Below, one piece after another: positions 57,697 through 64,000 of a stretch of 64,000 bases of DNA. The stretch is from Solea solea. Taxonomy: Eukaryota > Chordata > Actinopteri > Pleuronectiformes > Soleidae. The notes beneath the pieces were generated by a model. That model searched no databases, was not told the DNA's origin, and was given only the letters and a program-made list of their open reading frames with translations. Position numbers and translations under genes: made by a program. Positions within the stretch are counted from its first letter, which is position 1; each line of letters begins with the position of its first letter. Location: positions 9,672,330-9,736,329 of the forward strand of contig NC_081151.1 of assembly GCF_958295425.1 (NCBI RefSeq), read 5' to 3'.

Positions 57697-57787
57697 TTTC
57701 ATTTAACCCCATCAAGGAAGTATAGCTGTGTCCACAACAATGGGGTCAAATCAAAAGCTTCAGGACGGCTCTGGAACAGACTTAGAG
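57697..57787 (+). other. Candidate host exon: 5' UTR plus initiator codon
   Basis: A strong acceptor (GCTTTTTTTCTGCAG, ending at 57,696) and a strong donor (TTAGAG followed by GTGAGC, at 57,788) bound 91 bp. The exon has a single ATG at 57,740 with an in-frame TAA upstream at 57,704, as expected of the first coding exon of a gene whose promoter lies further left. The coding part ends in phase 0. This is the best host exon candidate in the window; the gene is not identified. Confidence 0.45.
57740..57787 (+). CDS. Candidate N-terminal coding segment (16 residues, partial)
   Basis: Sixteen codons begin MGSNQKLQDG and run open to the donor. Kozak context is strong (A at -3, G at +4: ACAATGG). 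The peptide is hydrophilic and has no signal sequence, so a cytoplasmic or nuclear protein would be expected. I do not recognise the protein family, and no continuing exon was found in the remaining 6 kb, which would make the next intron long. Confidence 0.35.
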
Positions 57788-60185
57788 GTGAGCTTGTTTT
57801 GCTCGCCACTATGGCCAGATTTTGATCCAGATTCACGTATTGTAACATTTCTGACGAGTGTCACCATGGAAGACCCATATACTGTATATTAATGATTGTA
57901 GGAAGCTGATTATAAGATTGTTTTCCTTTAAGGTTGAAGAGGAAAAGCCTGATGATGTCATTTGACATTAAAATAGAGCGACACTGTTTACATCTCTTCC
58001 ATGTTAATTCCACACCAGTGGTTTCTGGGATCTTTCAGGATTTCGCATGAAAAAGTTTATTTTCCCAAAGCCTTTCAATCACCCCAGTTCTGTCACAGCT
58101 TCTGTTTCATATCTCATCTATACCCTAGTCAGGCATCAAAAACAAAATATTTTTTTTTCGTCTCCTCCTCCCTCTTCCCTCCTCCCTCCCTCCCTTTTTG
58201 AAACAATGCTGCATTTTGTTTTTACTGCTGAATCCCTCTGACAGCTGTTGTGGGTTCCTGTCAGAAAGTATTTCTTTTCTTTCTTTCTTTTTTTTTTTTT
58301 TTATATTTCCCTTCACAGTCTCAGCCTCACTAACAAGGCGTGAATAAACTGAAGGTGGAATATTAAAAAGCGGTAGCACTGCCCGGGAGAGTCTGCAGCA
58401 TTTGGTAGTTAGCGAAGGTTAAACTTCAGGACACAAAATATTGTCTGAATGTTTATTTTCCCTCATAGTTTTGAGGGAAAGCGAGTGCGAGGAGAACCGT
58501 TTGTGTTGCTTCCCCTCCCAAAAAACTGACAGACGTCTACATCGCGCGCTCCTTAAAGTTCATAACTGCTTTGCGCTTATTGCCGCACTCGCGTTTGATT
58601 GAGCGTGACTATGATTGGCAGGAATCTGGCTCCGTTGTTTGGCCACTCGTGTTATCACATTTGAGAAGCGTGTCTCGCCTCGGGCAGTGAAAGTTGAGCG
58701 GGAATATTGGCTCCTGAGAATCAAGGCTTTCTCAGACAGGCAATTCCAGGGGAGCACTTGTCTGGTTTAATTGCTCCCAAAAAAAAAAAGAGAAGTGGTG
58801 AAACTAACAAGCTGTCAACTGTAATTTACAGGCTCTGTGATTTAAAAAAAAAAATTCTATTTTTCTATACATTTATTTCTCTGTGTGTTCTCTCTCTCCC
58901 TTCCCTCTTTTGCTGTTCCACTCACTGTAAAGGATTGGCAGCCTGATCATTTGCACACTGAACAGACACTATAACAAACTCTCAAATCTCTCTTCATCTG
59001 GTATATTTCTAATCTAGAACGCACACAGGAGCAGCATAGCGTTGCTAAAACTGCACAGTCGTCTAATTCTTTATGTTCAAAAAGATGAGAGAAGGAGAGC
59101 GTTACTTCATATTTTTCTCTCTGATCAAGAAAATGCAAGTTCTGGATCTGGATCTTTACCAAAAACCAAATAAGGTTTGAATTCCCCTATAATCTGTGAA
59201 ATACCTTCTGCGATGCTTAACGAACTAACAAATGGACTGTCGCGACATAAGCTACGTGATGTGGAGGCAGAGAAACAGCAGGCACCAGCGTGTCGGCCTA
59301 ATGAAACGCAAGCCTTTGATCTTGCCACTGATCCACCCTTTCCCCATCTATTGTTGTCGCATGATAGCATCACTTTTACACAATACTATTGATCGTTTCT
59401 CACAGAATGAATGACTTGGGAAATCTGATTCCGAATCTCGAGGTGCACCGACACGGAGGGAGGCGAACCCGCGCGGCACTGAGTCCACGTGGCATATAAA
59501 AAAAACGGATTTGAAAAACGACTGCGCGCTCGTATTCCGGGCAAATTCATGCACACCGGAGGAAGCTGAGCAGGGGAAATGGCCATTAAGAGGCCGCCTC
59601 AAAAGCAAAGCGGCGTATATGTGTTTGAGGTTGTGGTCCATGACCTATTCCTCTCCCCTGTGCAGCAGCCTCAATCCATATTCATAACCTCCCAGAGCGA
59701 TAGCGGAGGGAAGAAAGAAGAAGTCGGAGGACAGCGAATTTTAGTGTGTACAAGTTAAATGGGAAGGAATAAGAAACACAGTGTTGGCGTGGATGTTTTT
59801 GTTATGAATGCGTCCTCGTCGTCATTATCGGCTCGCGAACAAGAATCCACGTGTAAACTAGAAGCTGTACGCGCAACACTAACTAACGACCGGCTATTAT
59901 GATCAGTCTTTTGAAATGTGCAGCTCATGTGCGCTTTGGTTTTTGTGGACTCGGCAACAGTCTGTGGAGTGATTTAGCACAGATAAGCGTCCATTTTCTG
60001 GCTCATAACCATTAGTGGTGCAATTAAATTCGAAATGGATGTGAAAGCTTAAACAAATATCCCCGGAATGCACGAGCGCAAGGTCCAATTAATCATCAGT
60101 GGAGGAGCCTCCCATTCTGTGCTTCCAAAAGGACTCTTTCACGTTTATGACCTTATAGAAATACCTGATCTGTGTGTTTACGCTG

Positions 60186-60231
<46 letters not shown>

Positions 60232-63200
60232 TCTCAACAATGCCTATGTTTTTTAGTGTGGCTTCCTCACTCGGTTCTCACACTCGCAGATAAACGTGTC
60301 ATTCCGCCTTTATCTCCCTCGCCGATCGTTTCCATCGCCTTTCCTCCATTTTCCTGATCTCGTTCGTATATAATGGCTTTCTCTCATCTCTCTCTCAGCT
60401 GTCAGTTCAAAAGAGAAAGAGAAAGAGGGAAGTTTGTCATTATCGCAGTTTGAGCTCGCGGAATCCTGACCTTCTGAGCCGGAATCGGGAGACGAGCTTG
60501 AAGTTGCTTCGGTACTGATTGCTCTAATAGTAGCCCGTGCGCTAATGGCCCCTGTCATTCCATGATGGTTCTGATGATTTGCTCATCTTTGACTCCAAAC
60601 CGATATGAATCGCTGCCATACTGCCGGCAATTAGTGCACACAGACTCTCGCACACTGTCCTCTCAATCTCAGGAGACCACTTGATGAGGTGTGTAGTGTG
60701 TTTTCATGTTCAAAGCATTTCACAGTAGACTTTTCTGAGGCTTTTCCTTCGCATAATTCGATCGTCTTCTTGGCACGCCGTGGATCTTCCGCTTGGAAGA
60801 TGGTTTTGGGAAAGCTGAAACTCTAGAGCAAATGAGATGCTGAGTAAAACGTGTTGACCACTCTCGTGCCCGCCCCTGTAATTACCTTTTAAAAAGCGTG
60901 AAGTGCAAACACAAACACTTAACAACATGGCACGCGCCGTCCACTTTGCTCTAACCGCCGCATTAAACATTTATAAGCAGCGAACGATAAAAGAAAAGTT
61001 TTACGAGACGACGCAAATCACGATAATGTATCCGTAAGTGGACGTAATGGAACAATTATGATCAGTTTTACAACACGTGTGTAAACGGTTAATAACGCTG
61101 TAAAATTTGATTTGTGTCAATACAGAGAGTTTATCAGCTGTTGTAAAAATAAGCCGGTCAGATGGCGTTTCAGGTGTGTCCTCGTGGTGGAGAAAAATGT
61201 CCCATGTTTTTTAATTTTTCCCGCTGCAGACTTTCTGCAATCCAAGTCTCAATCAAAAAAAAATAATGTGATATTTCTATTTTTGAGTTTTTGACAATTT
61301 GGACAAAAACATCATTTCCATTTCCACTGCAGTTACACACATCATATCATGTCATATGATTGTAATGGGCCCATATTAACAACAAGCCTTATGGTGATAG
61401 AATTAAGACCAGCACACGCACCACAGACTATGATAAGTCAGCCTATGCTCGTATGTATTGGGCAGAAATGACTGTGTGCACGCGTTAACACTCAAGCAAT
61501 TCAGATTTTACTATTTATAAGCACATTGTTGTCTATTTTCACTATTCTAAGTGTAATATCAATGTGGGGTCTTCGATTTATTGTTGTACACTTGTTTCAA
61601 AGTGTGCAATCATTTTTATTATTTTACAAATTTACAAAAAAAAAGGCAATTTTTGCATCACTATTTCACGTTATATACTTACGATGGCGTTTCATGGTGT
61701 TTTGAATCGATTACACAGTAAACATTGCAAGCAAATTCCACTTATGTTACACCTACATTAGCAGTATGTGTCAGTGGTAGGAGACTGGGGTCGTGGTTCT
61801 TCAGCGGCTTCAGCTGAGAGAGAAATACACAGTATGTCGTGGTTTTCTTTTGTGTTAGTGTATGTAGCAAACTCACCTGTCTCATCACCACCTTCTGCCT
61901 CTTAGTTCTTAGAATGCAAGCCTGCAAGTTACGTTTATAGCGTGTGACTTTACGTGAGACTTTTATTTAACTCCCATTTGTTTCCTTCTGTTCTCCATCG
62001 TGTTATTTTCATCATCACTTGTTGGCATTGTTGTTGCCCAAATCCAGCCTTGCCCGCCGTGACTCCCTCCACCCTCCACATTAGACACACCAGGCTGTCC
62101 TGAGGTCAAGGGTCATGGTATACATTTAAACGACTTCCTTATTAATTGTTTACATTATTTGTGTGTTCCCACGGGTACACTGGTGTGTGTGTGTGTGTGA
62201 GAGAGCATCATCATTAAACCTTAACCAAAGCAGACACAGACACTGTCTAATTAGTGTATTACTGTTGCTGACACTTCAAATCGAATGTCTTCACTCACTT
62301 TTGGACGGAGAATCCTATTCATGTGCAGTATGTTCTCTGCCCACACGAGCTATTAGCTACCTCCGCTCGCCTAATTACTGTCATTCATCCTTTATCAATG
62401 AGAAGTGGTGGGAAGCAGCTGCTGCCGCTTTGCTACGCACATGCAAAAAGTACACGCACTCGTACTCATGACGCACGCACGCACGCGCTGCATTGAAAAC
62501 GTCTCTCTCTTAGAAAAACATGATGGAGATGAGGGGGAATGTTTTTGCATATTTTACCCTTTTAAATGATCCTCAGCCAACGCTGTCTGTCTGTGTTTGC
62601 CGTTGCCACACTTTGTCCCAGATCGCATGGTACAGCGTGGTGAGGGGACGGGGGGGCGTTGATGTGCAGAAATCTATTTGAGGCTGCTTTTTGACACCAA
62701 GGTGATGTTCCCCCCCCCCCCCCCCTCCCCCGTTCAGAGACTGGTGAGAGCTCCACTGTGACACTGTGGATCTTGAACATCTTTGTTCCCTCTCGTTCCT
62801 TTTCATTTGTCTTCCGATCCCGTTTCAGCGCCTTCAAATCAACTTTCCCGACTACAAAACTTCCACCCACCTTCCGCCCTAATCCTGCTGTCATTCCGAC
62901 TCCCCCCTCCTGCCTCAATCCTCCAATCTCACTCACTTTGGGCCTTCTCATTGCATCGCCAACAACAGGTGCCTGTTATCGGTAAAATAATCCAGCTGTG
63001 ATGTGCCTCCGCCTAACCTGCCTCCTCTCATGACGACGGGCTAATTAGGTGTCACCAGGGAAAATGAAAGGTAAACGGGGAGAAGATAAAACCATAAAGC
63101 TGTCAACTGTCTCGCGTTTGGCAAGAGAGGAGAAGAAATGGAAAAGGAGGACGAGGTAGATTTGGTCAGTTAGAGAGTAAAGACTGCTGGAAAGATGATG

Positions 63201-63854
63201 AGCGGATTCAGCGCCGGGGTGGATTGAAAGCTAGATAAATGTGAGAGAAAAGCAGAGGATGAGGGGAGAATATTTAAGCGATAAGAGAGGGACGTGGGAG
63301 GGGAGAAGGTGAGGAAGTGATGCGAGAAGCAAAGGCCACAGCTGCCATTCCCTGTGGCCGCTAATAAAATGCTCCAGTCATACCCCCTTGTATACACACA
63401 TGCATTTGGAAACACGCGCGCTCAAAGGGCAGTTAGACTTCCTGATCGATTGAGCCATGCCCTGCTCTGACGTCTCGCCAGGCCTCAAGATGAATGAGCT
63501 GACCTACGGAGGAAAAGAAGAAGAGGAAAGAGGGGAAACAAACCTTTGGCTTTTAAATCTCAGAGGTTTGTGTCACCTTGGTTACAGGAAGGGAGGGTAC
63601 AGTGTGTTTATCCACACTTGTGGCTGTGTCTTCTTTACAATGCCATCAATTTGGCTAGAGTTTGGCTGAGATTAAGCAACCACAGAAGGCTGGAAAACAC
63701 CACCTACCTTGTATTTAATGATGGGTTTCAAGTTACACACTTCATTACTTCAGTCATTCAATTTTCTTCTATACTTTCAACACTATAATATTGTCATAAA
63801 ATATAGTGAAATAGCTTTAACTTTTTTTTTTTTCATTTTGGAGCCAACTGAGCT
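57788..63854. other. Non-coding DNA, no further exon recognised
   Basis: If the exon at 57,697 is real, this is its downstream intron. 59,200-59,480 and 60,420-60,560 are complex and CpG-retaining and may be regulatory. Small repeats: (TG)n at 62,182-62,199, (GCAC)n at 62,471-62,487 and a C-run at 62,710-62,731. Confidence 0.45.
60188..60229 (+). repeat. (CTG)14 trinucleotide repeat
   Basis: Fourteen perfect CTG units. Forward-strand frames give poly-Leu, poly-Ala or poly-Cys. Trinucleotide tracts of this type are prone to length change and form hairpins. Confidence 0.97.
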
Positions 63855-64000
63855 TAAAGGAATACTTTAAGCTCAGATTAGCATTTAGCTTTGTATTACT
63901 AGAATAGGGGTAGTATTTTTAAAAATGTTGCTTCCCAATGTCAGTTTCCCCTGAGTCGATAAATACCTTAATTCTTTTTTTTTTGCTACGTGCCCACCAG
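63855..64000 (+). mobile_element. Second copy of the 24,652 dispersed repeat, cut by the window edge
   Basis: AAAGGAATACTTTA, GCATTTAGCTTTGTATTACT, AGAATAGGGGTAGT, TTGCTTCCCA and TACGTGCCCACCAG are colinear with 24,652-24,772. It runs off the right edge, so its 3' part is not visible. Confidence 0.75.

Overview
The window reads as vertebrate, almost certainly teleost, intergenic or intronic DNA. It is AT-leaning, dense in (CA)n, (GA)n and (TA)n microsatellites, and carries fish-type dispersed repeats: a tRNA-derived SINE, several hAT-like and foldback elements without transposase, and a Tf1/sushi-type Ty3/gypsy retrotransposon. The species cannot be named from the sequence. No complete host protein-coding gene is visible. 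The only long coding region is the retrotransposon polyprotein.

Layout. 1-8.05 kb is T-rich with many AATAAA signals on the + strand and looks like the long 3' UTR or 3' flank of a + strand gene lying to the left. 8.05-19.5 kb is non-coding, with microsatellites, two hAT-like remnants, a candidate small exon (13,257-13,485), a structured TA satellite (16.1-16.5 kb) and some complex stretches that could be conserved regulatory DNA. 19.57-21.43 kb holds a transposon-like fragment and then a 1.47-kb minisatellite of degenerate 10-bp units with higher-order periods. 21.95-24.26 kb holds two diverged, colinear copies of one unknown sequence. 24.65-25.5 kb is a repeat interrupted by a complete non-autonomous hAT element, followed by a SINE.

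28,508-34,113 is a full-length LTR retrotransposon on the minus strand. It has two 598-bp LTRs that read as identical, a 5-bp target duplication (GGTAA) and one uninterrupted 1472-codon Gag-Pol frame: zinc knuckle, protease, reverse transcriptase, RNase H, DD35E integrase and a C-terminal chromodomain. A 10-nt sequence just inside the 5' LTR is exactly complementary to an LTR segment 27 nt downstream of a TATA-like box. This is the arrangement expected of Tf1-type self-priming.

34.1-64 kb is mainly unannotated non-coding DNA. It contains a small inverted-repeat element (37.4 kb), a MITE whose interior has become a 17-bp minisatellite (38.4-39.2 kb), a TATA promoter-like region with a splice donor (39.4-39.63 kb), a dense repeat cluster (49.6-51.5 kb) with a near-complete foldback MITE, two transposon ends (55.2-55.9 kb), a short perfect hairpin (57.35 kb), a candidate first coding exon (57,697-57,787), a (CTG)14 tract (60.19 kb) and, at the right edge, a second copy of the 24.65-kb repeat.

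The most informative signals are the intact, apparently young, self-priming chromovirus and a testable host-gene hypothesis: a promoter and non-coding exon at about 39.6 kb and an initiator exon at 57.7 kb, both on the + strand. Conserved-element calls rest on composition only and are weak.
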